From Nitrospira sp. (GTDB taxonomy: Bacteria; Nitrospirota; Nitrospiria; Nitrospirales; Nitrospiraceae): a stretch of DNA of 64,000 bases. Position numbers and translations under genes: made by a program. The notes beneath the pieces were generated by a model. That model saw only the letters and a program-made list of their open reading frames with translations, did no database searches and was not told where the DNA came from. Position 1 is the stretch's first letter. Every line of letters begins with the position of its first letter. The stretch lies in the NCBI GenBank assembly GCA_030653545.1, contig JAURZE010000038.1:1-64000 (forward strand), read 5' to 3'. Shown one piece after another: positions 43,851 through 53,238 of the stretch.

Positions 43851-44417
43851 TTACCAGGACCGGAACGCCCCGGAATCCAGATGCACGAATTTCGAACGGG
43901 GATAATAGCCGATGCCGCCATAGCCCAATTCAAGGGCGGCCTGTCGAATGACTTTGGGATGAATGCCAGGAATCTGTATATCGATCGCCTGACCCTGCAT
44001 ATGCAGGCTATTCTTCGCCGCTCGTCGGCCGGCACGAACGAGTCGCGCGTTATACTCCGGAGAACGATAGCCGGAGACGATATGAATCTCCCGATCGCCA
44101 CCCAATTTCTTTTGCACTAAATTGACATGTTCCAACACTCGCACATCAATCGCTGAGACTTCGCCGGTCGCATGGCAACGCAGGATATGATTGACGTCAT
44201 CCAATGCGTCCAAATCATACTCACCGGCTTCATTCCGATACGTCACATCCAGCCGCTCATCGGTCCAGACATTCAAGAAGGTCAACCGGCCTTCTGGAAG
44301 CGCCTGCGCCGCCACACGCTGGGGCCTTAACCCCGGCAACAGGGCGAGGGCCAAAGCCATCACGGAAGTTTGCAGAAACGTACGTCGGGTCCAGGCCCAA
44401 TGCGATCCAGTTGTCAC
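43851..44417 (-). CDS. DUF882/YcbK-type M15 peptidase-like protein with Tat signal
   Basis: A 188-residue protein with a twin-arginine signal (TRRTFLQTSVMALALALLPG). The mature domain holds the M15 metal motif: SGYRSPEYNARL, SLHMQGQAIDI (His and Asp) and FVHLDSG (His). YcbK-like proteins belong to the D-Ala-D-Ala dipeptidase fold and act on peptidoglycan. The GTG start at 44417 is preferred over a TTG at 44480 because GGAGAG lies six bases upstream and the Tat signal is then at the N-terminus. Confidence 0.82.
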   Translation of the reverse strand: MTTGSHWAWTRRTFLQTSVMALALALLPGLRPQRVAAQALPEGRLTFLNVWTDERLDVTYRNEAGEYDLDALDDVNHILRCHATGEVSAIDVRVLEHVNLVQKKLGGDREIHIVSGYRSPEYNARLVRAGRRAAKNSLHMQGQAIDIQIPGIHPKVIRQAALELGYGGIGYYPRSKFVHLDSGAFRSW

Positions 44418-44670
44418 GAAATACTCTCCGAAGAAGGTGCGTTGCAGAGAACCGGCAGCAGATGAATCGAGTTTTATCAAAAAGGATCGGATCGGTCAAT
44501 GAATATTCGTTCGATGAGTTCTTCGCTCATCTCCGTTCCAATCCGATACGCTGCTTCGCGTGATAGGCCCAGGCGAGACCGTCCCCATTCAGGCCGATCG
44601 CCAACCATTTTCTTCCTAGACACACAGCCGACAGACGGGTAAGATCGCACTCATAGATTAAGGAAAAACC

Positions 44671-45036
44671 ATGGCTACGATTTTGATCATCGACGACGAA
44701 GAGTCCATCCGCCATCTCCTCCGCGAAGTGTTGGAAAAAGCCGGACATCAGGTGCTTGAAGCGTCCAATGGACGCGAAGGAATTGAGATCTATCAGAAGC
44801 ATCCAGCCGACCTGGTCATCATGGATCTGCTGATGCCGGATACCGACGGCTTGGAAACCACGCTCCAGCTGACTCGTGAATATGTGGACGCCAAGGTCAT
44901 CGCGATCACCGGCGCACAAGGCGATCGCAACTTCTTAGACGTGGCCAATCTTTTTGGTGCCAGACGAACGTTCCAGAAACCCTTCGATCTCAACAAACTC
45001 CTTCAGGCCGTACAGGAAGAACTGGCAGCCAAGTAG
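44671..45036 (+). CDS. CheY-like response regulator (receiver domain only), 121 aa
   Basis: A single receiver domain: acidic pocket IIDDEES, phosphoacceptor Asp53 in VIMDLLMPD, Thr in AITGAQG and Lys in FQKPFDL. There is no output domain, so it must signal through partners. AAGGA precedes the ATG. No histidine kinase is adjacent. Confidence 0.88.
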   Translation: MATILIIDDEESIRHLLREVLEKAGHQVLEASNGREGIEIYQKHPADLVIMDLLMPDTDGLETTLQLTREYVDAKVIAITGAQGDRNFLDVANLFGARRTFQKPFDLNKLLQAVQEELAAK

Positions 45037-45216
45037 CCCTCCTTCCCCACCCACGAACAATCCCGGCCCTGCCTCCGCCGACATCGTTTCCCGATCGCAC
45101 CCGATCCATTCCACCTCAAGTTGACAGTCTGTTGTGCCGATGAAGAAGGACAGAAGCCCCTTCTCGCGAATCGGTATGCGTAGCACATTGAACTCAACTC
45201 CGGTAGGTTTGTCAGC

Positions 45217-45561
45217 ATGGCATATCATCGAAAAAGCCCGCGATTCGACGTCAACTTCGGGAGCACTTTCGCCGGCGAAACGCTCGCAGGCCAGGGCACT
45301 ATTACCAATCTGTCCGTAGGCGGCTGCAGTATCGAATCGAAGATACCGCTACCGGCCCAGAGCATGGTCGGACTGCAGATCCAACTCCCGGACTCCCAGT
45401 GGCCACTGGAGATTGATCAGGCGGTTGTCCGGTGGGTGCGAGGCAATACCTTTGGTCTGGAGTTTCAAACACTCTCGGATCCGGACGCCGCCCGGCTTCA
45501 GCAGCTGCTTTTTGACCTCGATCAGGGGCCGCTGGTGGTCATGCAACGTCCCGCACATTGA
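45217..45561 (+). CDS. PilZ-domain protein
   Basis: A 114-residue protein matching PilZ: RKSPRFDVNF (the RxxxR part is reduced to RKSPR) and NLSVGGCSIES (the D/NxSxxG motif), then WVRGNTFGLEFQTL. PilZ domains bind cyclic di-GMP and adjust motility or polysaccharide production. It is followed one base later by a response regulator gene, suggesting a shared signalling role. Confidence 0.82.
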   Translation: MAYHRKSPRFDVNFGSTFAGETLAGQGTITNLSVGGCSIESKIPLPAQSMVGLQIQLPDSQWPLEIDQAVVRWVRGNTFGLEFQTLSDPDAARLQQLLFDLDQGPLVVMQRPAH

Positions 45562-45562
45562 C

Positions 45563-45985
45563 ATGCGAACCAGGACCAAAATACTGATTGTCGACGATAG
45601 CCCGGACTTCCAATTGCTTGTGAAAGCGTTCCTCTCTGAGGAAAGCTATCTCGTCCTCTCCGCAGGCGATACTCTCCAAGCCACCGGATCGGCCCTCCGC
45701 GAAAAACCCGCACTCATTGTTGTCGATATCGGGCTGCCGGGCGGAGACGGCTGGATGCTACTCGATCGCATCAAAGCCAATACCTTAACCAAACACATTC
45801 CCGTCGTCGTCGTGACGGGACAAGCTAAGATCGGCCTCGAAGAAAAATCAAAAGCTAAAGGAGCGGCCGGGTTCCTTAAAAAACCCTTCGAGAAGACCAC
45901 CTTCGTCGACACCATCAACGCCCTTCTCTCCACTCCAGCTCCAAGCCCTGTTCCGCCAACCGCCACATTCTCTACATCGACATAG
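45563..45985 (+). CDS. Response regulator receiver protein, 140 aa
   Basis: A receiver domain with IVDDSPDFQ, phosphoacceptor Asp in VVDIGLPGGDG, VVTGQAK and FLKKPFEK, followed by a Pro/Ser/Thr-rich tail of about 20 residues and no output domain. It starts one base after the PilZ gene, so both are translated from one message. A link to c-di-GMP signalling is inferred from that pairing. Confidence 0.85.
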   Translation: MRTRTKILIVDDSPDFQLLVKAFLSEESYLVLSAGDTLQATGSALREKPALIVVDIGLPGGDGWMLLDRIKANTLTKHIPVVVVTGQAKIGLEEKSKAKGAAGFLKKPFEKTTFVDTINALLSTPAPSPVPPTATFSTST

Positions 45986-46142
45986 CCCTTTTCGCGTGAC
46001 GCCTGGTCGGTTTCCCGGAGACATTGAGGCCTCTGGTCTGGCTGATAGCGAACAACTCCCCCCAGGACATGCCACGGCAGAAGCAGTATTTACTGGAAGT
46101 CTTTCTAGAGGATCTGAGAGGATCACGGAAGCCGGCGGTGAT

Positions 46143-46607
46143 GTGACGCGCGACCTTTTAGGGAAATGCTCGACGCTTATGTGGCTGACGTTCTGGATTC
46201 TGTACAGCCTCCTCATCCTCGCCAGTGGTGTCTATGGGTCCGTCTTCGTCGGCCATTCCCATTGGGAATATGTCATTTGGCTTCCACCGTTCGACGAGAT
46301 GCAATCCCTCCAATTCTGGCTGGACATTATTGTGAACGTCGCCCTCTACGCCCCCTTGGCCGTCCTGTTCCTCCAACATCGGAATTCGAACAACCGCTCA
46401 GCCCTCCTCACGGCCGTGATTGTGGGCTTACTCCTTTCCTGCACGGTCGAACTCTATCAGGTCTACTCCCACAATCGTCGCCCTTCGCCCTTGGATATTG
46501 TCTGCAACCTCAGCGGCACCATCCTCGGCGCACTACTCTGGCAGGTTTGGCGAAAATCTCTCGGGCAACCCGCTCAACCCAAAGCGCCGGCTATTCCCAT
46601 CCCATAG
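46143..46607 (+). CDS. VanZ-like membrane protein
   Basis: Four membrane segments (LMWLTFWILYSLLILASGVYG, LDIIVNVALYAPLAVLFLQ, ALLTAVIVGLLLSCTVELYQ, IVCNLSGTILGALLWQVW) with the VanZ signature: an NVxLYxPLG-like stretch and SCTVELYQ followed by RxxxxLDIxxNxxGxxxG. VanZ proteins are linked to antibiotic resistance and envelope functions. The GTG at 46143 gives a normal VanZ N-terminus; a longer GTG start at 45996 would add 49 residues without family support. Its 3' end overlaps the convergent gene by 17 bases. Confidence 0.78.
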   Translation: MTRDLLGKCSTLMWLTFWILYSLLILASGVYGSVFVGHSHWEYVIWLPPFDEMQSLQFWLDIIVNVALYAPLAVLFLQHRNSNNRSALLTAVIVGLLLSCTVELYQVYSHNRRPSPLDIVCNLSGTILGALLWQVWRKSLGQPAQPKAPAIPIP

Positions 46608-47019
46608 GCTCATAGCCGCGCTCCTGCAGACAACGATTCACAAACTGCTTGAACGCCTGACTGGGCTGCGACTTCCGAAACAGGCCGCGGAGCAGTCCAC
46701 CGGTTGCTCCGCTCGCCGCCCCGACCATCGCCCCGCGCCCGGGATGTCCGACGACCGCCCCGCCTACAGCGCCGGCCGCTGATCCAATCGCACCACCCGC
46801 CGTCGTACTCCCGGCCACTTGGCCGCTCTTTCCCTGGCCCGGGGTCGCTCCAGCCTCTTTGGCCATGGCTGAACAGTCCTCGATATCCTGCTCCGCAGTA
46901 GACTCCCCGACCTGGCGAAAGTGGGCATTGGGGTAGAGAATCGGCTTAGGCGCCGCGCATCCGGAAATCAGAAAGAGGCAGGAGAACAGCAATAACAACT
47001 GGTGGGACGGTGATTTCAT
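46591..47019 (-). CDS. Glycine-zipper outer-membrane lipoprotein
   Basis: A 142-residue protein with a lipobox (LFLISGC at about residues 15-21) and a glycine-zipper segment (AGGAIGSAAGAVGGAVVGHPGRGAMVGAASGATGGLL). The C-terminus has a Cys-containing helix (FKQFVNRCLQERGYEPMGWE) common to lipoproteins of this type. Glycine zippers insert into or pack against membranes. The exact role is unknown. The ATG at 47019 sets the lipobox correctly. Confidence 0.75.
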   Translation of the reverse strand: MKSPSHQLLLLFSCLFLISGCAAPKPILYPNAHFRQVGESTAEQDIEDCSAMAKEAGATPGQGKSGQVAGSTTAGGAIGSAAGAVGGAVVGHPGRGAMVGAASGATGGLLRGLFRKSQPSQAFKQFVNRCLQERGYEPMGWE

Positions 47020-47044
47020 CTCAGGAGCTTCAACGAACAGCCTG

Positions 47045-47899
47045 CTAACGTCCGCCCGATAGTTCTTTCCGTACAAGCCCCCGCATCATGACGGGATCGT
47101 TGTAGGCAACCTCGCTCAGCGCATCCAGGATGTGAATCCCCTTGGATGCGGCCAGGTCCTTCGCCTTCAGGTAATTCTTCGCACCGAACCGCGCCACCGA
47201 CGACTGGCCGTTCACTATCTGGCAGGCCAGCACATCCGCACCGACTTCCAACGTGCCGCCCTCTTCGATCAGCTGCTTGGCTTGCGCCACCGCAATCCCG
47301 TGCAACTGCGCAAACTCCTCCAGTCCGCCCGTCTCGACCAGCCGTCCGTCCGGCATGATGCAGAGCCGTTTGAAGTGCGGCGACCAGTCCTTGCGGAAAT
47401 CGATGTACTTGATATCGCCGCCCTTCGCCACAGCCCGATCGATCATGCGGTAGTCTAACCCCAGATTCTTCTGCTCCAGCTTTTCCTTCAGCTCATCCGG
47501 CAACGTGCGATGGAAGATCTCATAGGCCGCCTCGGCCATCGGGAGCGACCGGGCACGAGCCAAATGCTCCGTCTCGGCAAACTGCATCAAATCCAGGACA
47601 AACGTTCGCTTCGGCAACAGACCCGTCGGATCGATCACGCAGGCAAAGAGCCCGCGCGTCAAGAGTCCACCCTCCGCAGGATAGACATAGACCCCGCCCT
47701 GAGTCAGCAACTCCGTCATCGTCGCCAGCGGCACTCCATAGCTTTCGGACAGAATCTTGGCATGGCCGGGAAGATCTTCAGGAAGCGTCGTCGCACAAGC
47801 CGTAACGTTTCCAGGGGCATCGAATTCCGAATAGTCCTCGATGACGTTATAGAGGACCGGCAGTTTCGGCTTCTCGCTTTTCTTCTTAATCTTAAACAT
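47045..47899 (-). CDS. Hypothetical protein, 284 aa
   Basis: A soluble protein with a Lys-rich start (MFKIKKKSEKPKLPV) and no signal peptide. Sections such as GGVYVYPAEGGLLTRGLFACVIDPTGLLPKRTFVLDLMQFAE and DRAVAKGGDIKYIDFRKDWSPHFKRLCIMPDGRLVETGGLEEFAQ suggest a compact mixed fold. I recognise no family. It lies between the SagB-type gene and the lipoprotein gene on the same strand and may share their transcript. Confidence 0.65.
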   Translation of the reverse strand: MFKIKKKSEKPKLPVLYNVIEDYSEFDAPGNVTACATTLPEDLPGHAKILSESYGVPLATMTELLTQGGVYVYPAEGGLLTRGLFACVIDPTGLLPKRTFVLDLMQFAETEHLARARSLPMAEAAYEIFHRTLPDELKEKLEQKNLGLDYRMIDRAVAKGGDIKYIDFRKDWSPHFKRLCIMPDGRLVETGGLEEFAQLHGIAVAQAKQLIEEGGTLEVGADVLACQIVNGQSSVARFGAKNYLKAKDLAASKGIHILDALSEVAYNDPVMMRGLVRKELSGGR

Positions 47900-47943
47900 C
47901 CAAGACGTCCATTCAAGCTATTGGTTTTACTGAATGCGTGCCG

Positions 47944-49683
47944 CTATCGACTCAGATGGTGGTAGGCAGCCAATGTCATCATTCTGCGATCCTCCACCGG
48001 TCCGCCAATCGTAAAGTGATACAGCGATTGAAAGGACAAACCCTGCACGCCCAGCATCTCATGAACCGGGTCATCGAAGAAACAGCCGATCCCCGTCCCT
48101 CGCACCCCGGCCGCCTCCGCCTCCAAATACAATACCTGGCCAAGCAATCCGGCCTCCCAGAACAACCGAGGATAAAACCAGGCCCCCGCCTGACGCAAGC
48201 GTCCTTCAAACTCAGCCAACATGCCCAGCGAGAAGGCGCTGTCCGCGGCAATCTCTTGATGGCAACTCACCTGCGCCGCCGCACGCTTTGCATCACCCTC
48301 GAGCAACCAATAGAGCGCTAAGTCATCAGGGCATCCCGGCGGCTGCGTCCAGACCAGCTCCGGATTGAGCGACTGCTGGACCAGCGGCAGCTTCGCCCGA
48401 TCCCGCACCAGGACATAGAGACCGGGCGCCAGCCCCTCGACGCGATGCACAAAGATCATCAAATGAATCGCCGGATCATGAGGCCACAGATCCCAGGGCA
48501 TCGGCCGCTCCAACTGAGGACGTTCGGCGCGCGGCATTACCCGTTGCAGCATGCGAAAGAAGACCGCCGACGAAATCGATGTCCGTCCATCAAACGACAC
48601 GGCGCTTCGACGCTGACGGATGATTTGGCCCGCCGGAGGCCCGGCGGCGCCCGTCACTCCTGAAGCGTCGATCGTCCCAGGAAGAGGACGCGACAACACC
48701 GGCTGCTCCTGCGACAACTTCCACGAAGCATCGGCGACCGCGTCGATCGCCTCCCAATGAACTCCGTGCTCCCCGCTCAGTCGATTTGCTTTCCCCTGCC
48801 AGGACACATTTGAGAAATCCTTGACCAGGGCCGCATCGAGAGAGAGGGGGATGTCTGAAGACCAGGGCTCCTCGGTCTCGCGTGGCCACAGCACACAGAG
48901 ACAATCCGGATGCTCCGGTTCGACATCGGCGAAATCATCCGGGCGATTCGTGCCTAACAACAAGGCCACAGAGTTCTGCTCCACCCCGTCCAGCAGCGCC
49001 ATGTTCCACCCCAACGTCGCCGCTGCGACCCGCGCAGAACCAAGGGCATGTCCAATATCATGATTGCAGTAGCGAAACGCGCGCTCCCCGTACTTCCAGG
49101 CTTCCCGCCAATGTACCGACGAGAGACCGAAGAGAAACGCTCCCGGCGGGAACGGAGCGAGCAACTGCGCGATCAGCTCAGCCGGAAATGCTGCCCGCCG
49201 CTCCAGCCCATGTTCTTTCGGCGCATAGTGGTAAAGCCCCGGCTGTATGTCGAGTCCGCCGATCTGCGGCAGGATTACATAGCCTTCCGTCGGATGGAGA
49301 TTGCCGGATGAGGGATTACTCCGCAGCGCCCATTCCGTCTCTCCGCCTTTCTTCCAGGCAGACAGGGCCAGGGCAAATTCAAAAAACCGGGAAAGCGAAC
49401 GCAGGGTGACCAGCTGAGAGGGAACCGCCCCCTGCTGATAGACCGCGTCATAGGCCGGCGAGATGGGCTCCTCATCCGGCTTCAATAAGGGTAACGGAAT
49501 CAGCTCCGCCCCGGCGAAGCGCCGAAAGGGATCAGGCTGATTCGCCCAATCCAGATACCCCGTCGATCGGGCATAGCGATTGAAGTGATGCTTCGTCTGG
49601 ATGTGATAGCGGATGACCTGATCGACCGGATCAGTTGAGAGAGGTTCTGCCGCTGGAGAGAAAGCTGGCTTATCAGTACTCAT
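47944..49683 (-). CDS. SagB-type oxidoreductase with tandem nitroreductase domains
   Basis: A 579-residue protein with two nitroreductase-fold halves (about residues 90-270 and 340-575). The first contains LRSNPSSGNLHPTEGYVILP and a YRYCNHDIGHALGSARVAAATLGW-like segment; the second starts IRQRRSAVSFDGRTSISSAVFFRML. SagB enzymes are FMN-dependent azoline dehydrogenases; stand-alone tandem forms occur in many bacteria with unknown substrates. No YcaO gene is adjacent, so a link to peptide azoles is not supported here. Confidence 0.82.
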   Translation of the reverse strand: MSTDKPAFSPAAEPLSTDPVDQVIRYHIQTKHHFNRYARSTGYLDWANQPDPFRRFAGAELIPLPLLKPDEEPISPAYDAVYQQGAVPSQLVTLRSLSRFFEFALALSAWKKGGETEWALRSNPSSGNLHPTEGYVILPQIGGLDIQPGLYHYAPKEHGLERRAAFPAELIAQLLAPFPPGAFLFGLSSVHWREAWKYGERAFRYCNHDIGHALGSARVAAATLGWNMALLDGVEQNSVALLLGTNRPDDFADVEPEHPDCLCVLWPRETEEPWSSDIPLSLDAALVKDFSNVSWQGKANRLSGEHGVHWEAIDAVADASWKLSQEQPVLSRPLPGTIDASGVTGAAGPPAGQIIRQRRSAVSFDGRTSISSAVFFRMLQRVMPRAERPQLERPMPWDLWPHDPAIHLMIFVHRVEGLAPGLYVLVRDRAKLPLVQQSLNPELVWTQPPGCPDDLALYWLLEGDAKRAAAQVSCHQEIAADSAFSLGMLAEFEGRLRQAGAWFYPRLFWEAGLLGQVLYLEAEAAGVRGTGIGCFFDDPVHEMLGVQGLSFQSLYHFTIGGPVEDRRMMTLAAYHHLSR

Positions 49684-49844
49684 TGCAAAAGTACGAGCAG
49701 TCTACAGAGCGGCGGGGAAGAAAGTAAACGCACCCGACATCTCCGGTCTATCAAGTCGAAACCCCTAAAGACTTCGTCTTCCCCTTCCGATAAGGACCTG
49801 TCTCATTCTATTCTCGTCTATTCTCATTGCATGGGAGCCTTATC

Positions 49845-50258
49845 ATGGCCGGACTCATTCAGGAATTGAAAGAACATCACATCCACCTGCTCTCGATTTT
49901 ACAGTTGGCGAAAATCAACGGGGTTTCCACGCTCGAAACGCGGGAGCTCTTGCGCTCCGCACGAACGACGCTGCTGGATCACCTGCGTAAGGAAGACGTT
50001 GAACTCTATCCCGTCTTGCACACGGCCGCAAAGAAGAATCCCGCCATCCAAGAAACTCTGGACACGTTTGCCAGAGACATGGCTGAAACGTCGAAAGTGG
50101 CAATCGGCTTCTTCAAGAAATGGGACCAGGGCGGAACAGACCATGATCTCTCGAAGGAGTTCGGCCTGCTGCAGGCCAAACTCCTCAGCCGGATCCGCCG
50201 GGAAGAAGAACTCCTCTACCCTCTCTACGAACAAATCGCTGCAAGAAAGGCGGCATAG
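49845..50258 (+). CDS. Hemerythrin HHE-domain protein
   Basis: A 137-residue four-helix protein: ELKEHHIHLLSILQ (His ligands in helix 1), LLDHLRKEDVELYPVLH (HxxxE in helix 2), and RIRREEELLYPLYEQI at the end. HHE proteins bind a di-iron centre and sense or store oxygen or nitric oxide. The ATG at 49845 follows GGGAG; an earlier TTG start is less likely. Confidence 0.82.
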   Translation: MAGLIQELKEHHIHLLSILQLAKINGVSTLETRELLRSARTTLLDHLRKEDVELYPVLHTAAKKNPAIQETLDTFARDMAETSKVAIGFFKKWDQGGTDHDLSKEFGLLQAKLLSRIRREEELLYPLYEQIAARKAA

Positions 50259-50481
50259 CCCATTGCGGATAATCACAACGGGGTTCCCGCTCTCTTGACG
50301 ACTTCCCACCACAGCTCCTACGATGATGCGCGACCGGGCTTCTATTTGATACTGCACCCGATGCCGGGCTTCTGATTGGGATCGACCGGCTGTCCGGCCA
50401 GGACCACCTCCCTCGCCGGTGATCGTTGACCTCCCGTTCTCTCCCCACGTATCCTGGCCCAATACAATGTGAGGTCTACCC

Positions 50482-50904
50482 ATGCAATTCGATGCAGCTC
50501 TTGCCGCGCAGGCGGCGTTTGAAGAAGCAGAACCTGAACTCGGGTCCGACTGGGAGACGGCCACTGAACTCGAAGAAACCTTTTCATCCAACGCCGGATC
50601 GACCGCGCGCGAAGCTTATGAGGGATTGCTCTCGCTGGCGACCCGCTATCCGCAGGCCCATGCCTTTCAAGCCTTCTGCATCTACATCACCTGGCAACAG
50701 GTGACGGAACAAACGATCGCGCACCATTTCGAGATAGGCATGCGGCTCTCCGAATCCTACCTGGCTTCGCGCGACGGGAAAGATCAGCAACACCTCGGTT
50801 ACGTCACCGAACTCCTGGAATCGTTTCGCGCAGGACTGGGCCTGGATGAGGAAGACGACATTGTCGTCGAGTTCAGAAAAGACACGCCGAAAGGCGGCGA
50901 CTAA
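50482..50904 (+). CDS. Hypothetical protein, 140 aa
   Basis: An acidic, mainly helical protein: TAREAYEGLLSLATRYPQAHAFQAFCIYITWQQVTEQTIAHHFEIGMRLSESYLAS. It starts MQFDAALAAQAAFEEAEPELG after a GTGAGG site. No family is recognised. It lies 41 bases upstream of a TPR gene on the same strand. Confidence 0.6.
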   Translation: MQFDAALAAQAAFEEAEPELGSDWETATELEETFSSNAGSTAREAYEGLLSLATRYPQAHAFQAFCIYITWQQVTEQTIAHHFEIGMRLSESYLASRDGKDQQHLGYVTELLESFRAGLGLDEEDDIVVEFRKDTPKGGD

Positions 50905-50945
50905 CCTCAGCCCACGCCTTACCGCTAACACCTCACCGGGCAATC

Positions 50946-51719
50946 ATGTCAGACGACGATAAACACCGGGCCAGGATTTTTCTCCACCGCGGGCAGCTGG
51001 CGCAAGCCAAAGCGGCCTACGAGCAAGCCGTCACGGACGATCGCCTCGGCGACAATCCGCGTGAGCTCTCGGCTTCGCTCGGGAATCTCGGGAATGTCTG
51101 CGCCCTGTCGGGAGATTTTGAAAAGGCCGAGGCCTGCTACCGCGAAGTATTGACGATCCAACGGACTGAGCGCGACCAACAGGCCATCGCTCACACGCTG
51201 GTGAATCTGGGCAATCTCCACATCGGCGCCGGCCGCCCTGAGAAAGCCCGCCCCTACTACCTTGAAGCCCTCGATCTACTGAAACCGCTTCGCGATGACC
51301 GTGCGCTCGGGATTCTGTATCACAACCTCGGCATGGAAGAGGCGCGGCAAACCCACTGGGATCAAGCCATCGCCCACTTCACTGAAGCGCTGGAATGCCA
51401 TCGCCGCATCGGCAACGAAGAGGGCCTGGCGCTGACCTACAGCCAACTCGGCAACACCTTCCTCGATTCCGGCGCCTTGCGTCAGGCAGAGAAATGCCTG
51501 AACAATGCCTCGGAGCATTTCATCAAACTGGGCAACCCACCTGAGGAAGCAGCCGTCCTCCGGCTGCTGGCCGCACTCTATGTACGCGAACGCAATTCCA
51601 CCTCGGCGATTCGCTGCCTCGAACGCGTCCTGTCCCTCGATCAGCACTACCAGCTCCCGGAACTCGTCAGGGACCGCACGTTGCTCACCGAGCTTCGTCA
51701 ATCTATTTCCCATCCGTAG
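50946..51719 (+). CDS. TPR-repeat protein, 257 aa
   Basis: Contains about six tetratricopeptide repeats, e.g. AIAHTLVNLGNLHIGAGRPEKARPYYLEALDLL, ALGILYHNLGMEEARQTHWDQAIAHFTEALECH and ALTYSQLGNTFLDSGALRQAEKCLNNASEHF. No signal peptide, so it is a cytoplasmic scaffold. The partner is unknown. Confidence 0.85.
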   Translation: MSDDDKHRARIFLHRGQLAQAKAAYEQAVTDDRLGDNPRELSASLGNLGNVCALSGDFEKAEACYREVLTIQRTERDQQAIAHTLVNLGNLHIGAGRPEKARPYYLEALDLLKPLRDDRALGILYHNLGMEEARQTHWDQAIAHFTEALECHRRIGNEEGLALTYSQLGNTFLDSGALRQAEKCLNNASEHFIKLGNPPEEAAVLRLLAALYVRERNSTSAIRCLERVLSLDQHYQLPELVRDRTLLTELRQSISHP

Positions 51720-51875
51720 CCACGCCCTCCGCCCCGCCTGCACTGACATTTCTCACATCTTTCTGGACAGATACAAATCCTCTGCTACCGTAGGATGGTC
51801 ACAGCGATTGCATCAAGTTTCCCCCTCGCACAACCGACAAGATACTGACGTACACATGTAGAAGAAGGTGAGATC

Positions 51876-52472
51876 GTGCTGCTGCGTGCCCTTTGGTTGC
51901 TCCTCATAGTCGGCGCCATCGCCACTCCGGCACAGGCGACGGAATCCGTGGCTCCTCAGATCACGGTCGGCACCCAGGAAGTCGGCCTCTCCGCGGGCTA
52001 CCTCCTCCCGCACCGCCTCACGCAAGATCACACGACCAAGCAGCAGGGCGTTGCCTTGATGCCGTCCTGGATGATGACCGTGACCGATCCCATGGGCGAC
52101 AGCTGGTACCGCGGACAGATTTCACTGGGCGCCGAGGTGGTCTACATCCAGTTTCAAGAACCCTTTCTCACGCACGGCATGGGCTTTACGCCCAAGATCA
52201 AATACTCCATGGTCGCGCACGATCGCATTCGCCCCTACGCCGAATTTGCGGGCGGCCCGTTCTGGACCGACCTCGCCGGCAAGATTCCCGAAGAATCCTC
52301 GCGGTTCAATTTCATTCTGACCGCGGGATTCGGCTGTTCGTTCTTTCTGACGCCTCAGACGTCATTCAACCTCGGTTATCGGTTCCACCATATTTCCAAC
52401 GCCGGCACGCGATATCCCAACTTGGGACTCAACTCCAGCTTGCCGTTCGGCGGATTCTCGTTTTACTTCTGA
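51876..52472 (+). CDS. PagL-like acyloxyacyl hydrolase (lipid A 3-O-deacylase family)
   Basis: A 198-residue outer-membrane barrel with a signal peptide (LLRALWLLLIVGAIATPAQA). The C-terminal motif YRFHHISNAGTRYPNLGLNSSL matches the PagL catalytic region (His and Ser of HxS, followed by NAG). PagL removes an acyl chain from lipid A. The start is GTG at 51876 with AAGGTGA upstream. The last residue is Phe, as usual for barrels. Confidence 0.82.
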   Translation: MLLRALWLLLIVGAIATPAQATESVAPQITVGTQEVGLSAGYLLPHRLTQDHTTKQQGVALMPSWMMTVTDPMGDSWYRGQISLGAEVVYIQFQEPFLTHGMGFTPKIKYSMVAHDRIRPYAEFAGGPFWTDLAGKIPEESSRFNFILTAGFGCSFFLTPQTSFNLGYRFHHISNAGTRYPNLGLNSSLPFGGFSFYF

Positions 52473-52494
52473 CGAAGGGGAAGGGATGGACATC

Positions 52495-53238
52495 ATGAAG
52501 CAGACAACATCCTCACGCATCATGGCAGCTCTCGTGCTCGGCAGTATCCTCTCCGGCGGCTGTACCAGGTCGATCGAGGTCATGCCATCCGCCGCCATGA
52601 GTAACGACACCGCCCCGACCTCCATTGCGAGCACTGAGCGCGTACCGCTCATTCTCGACCAGGTGAAAGTCAGTCAGAATGGAGCGCCTCAAAATCCATC
52701 CACTGAACTGGATCGCCGCCTGCTCGGCTCCTTACAAAGCCTCAAGCTGTTCTCCCATCTCTCCCTTGCCGAGCAGGGATCGCTGGCTGATAACGAGAAA
52801 GCGATCACCGCTCATCTGACCATCGACGACGCCATCGACTCCCATCCCGGCGAAGCCGCCTGGAAAGGGTTTGCGATCGGCACTTCCATGTTTCTCCTGG
52901 CGCCTGTGATGGACTTCCACTACGACTACGGAACCCACCTCACCTTAGAACTCGAGCGCTGGGACGGGACCGTCAAGACGTATCAGGCCGAGTCATCCGG
53001 CACGGCGCGGTACAATCTCTTCAGCGCCAGTCCGTCGATGATTGCGGAACTGAAGGGCCACGTGATGGAAGCCGGCATCACCGACCTCATGCACCAACTC
53101 GTCAAAGATGCCACCTTCTACAATGCCAGCAGCGCCCCCGTGACCGAACGGACTATCCATAGCGTCAGTGTCAAGGCGAAGCGTCGGGGGACTGCCGCCG
53201 TCTCCGTCTCCACCTCTGCCCCAGCCAAATTGCGCTAG
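52495..53238 (+). CDS. Hypothetical lipoprotein, 247 aa
   Basis: Starts MKQTTSSRIMAALVLGSILSGGC (lipobox LSGGC). The mature part has LTIDDAIDSHPGEAAWKGFAIGTSMFLLAPVMDFHYDYGTHLTLELERWDG, a pattern seen in outer-membrane lipoproteins of unknown role. The ATG at 52495 is preferred over one at 52486 because AAGGGGAAGGG lies directly against the latter. The last 30 codons were duplicated downstream (see 53151-53440). Confidence 0.65.
   Translation: MKQTTSSRIMAALVLGSILSGGCTRSIEVMPSAAMSNDTAPTSIASTERVPLILDQVKVSQNGAPQNPSTELDRRLLGSLQSLKLFSHLSLAEQGSLADNEKAITAHLTIDDAIDSHPGEAAWKGFAIGTSMFLLAPVMDFHYDYGTHLTLELERWDGTVKTYQAESSGTARYNLFSASPSMIAELKGHVMEAGITDLMHQLVKDATFYNASSAPVTERTIHSVSVKAKRRGTAAVSVSTSAPAKLR

Noticed and set aside
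47944-49683. SagB-type enzyme as part of an azole-peptide cluster
   Set aside because: No YcaO or precursor gene is nearby, and it lies more than 6 kb from the radical SAM operon.
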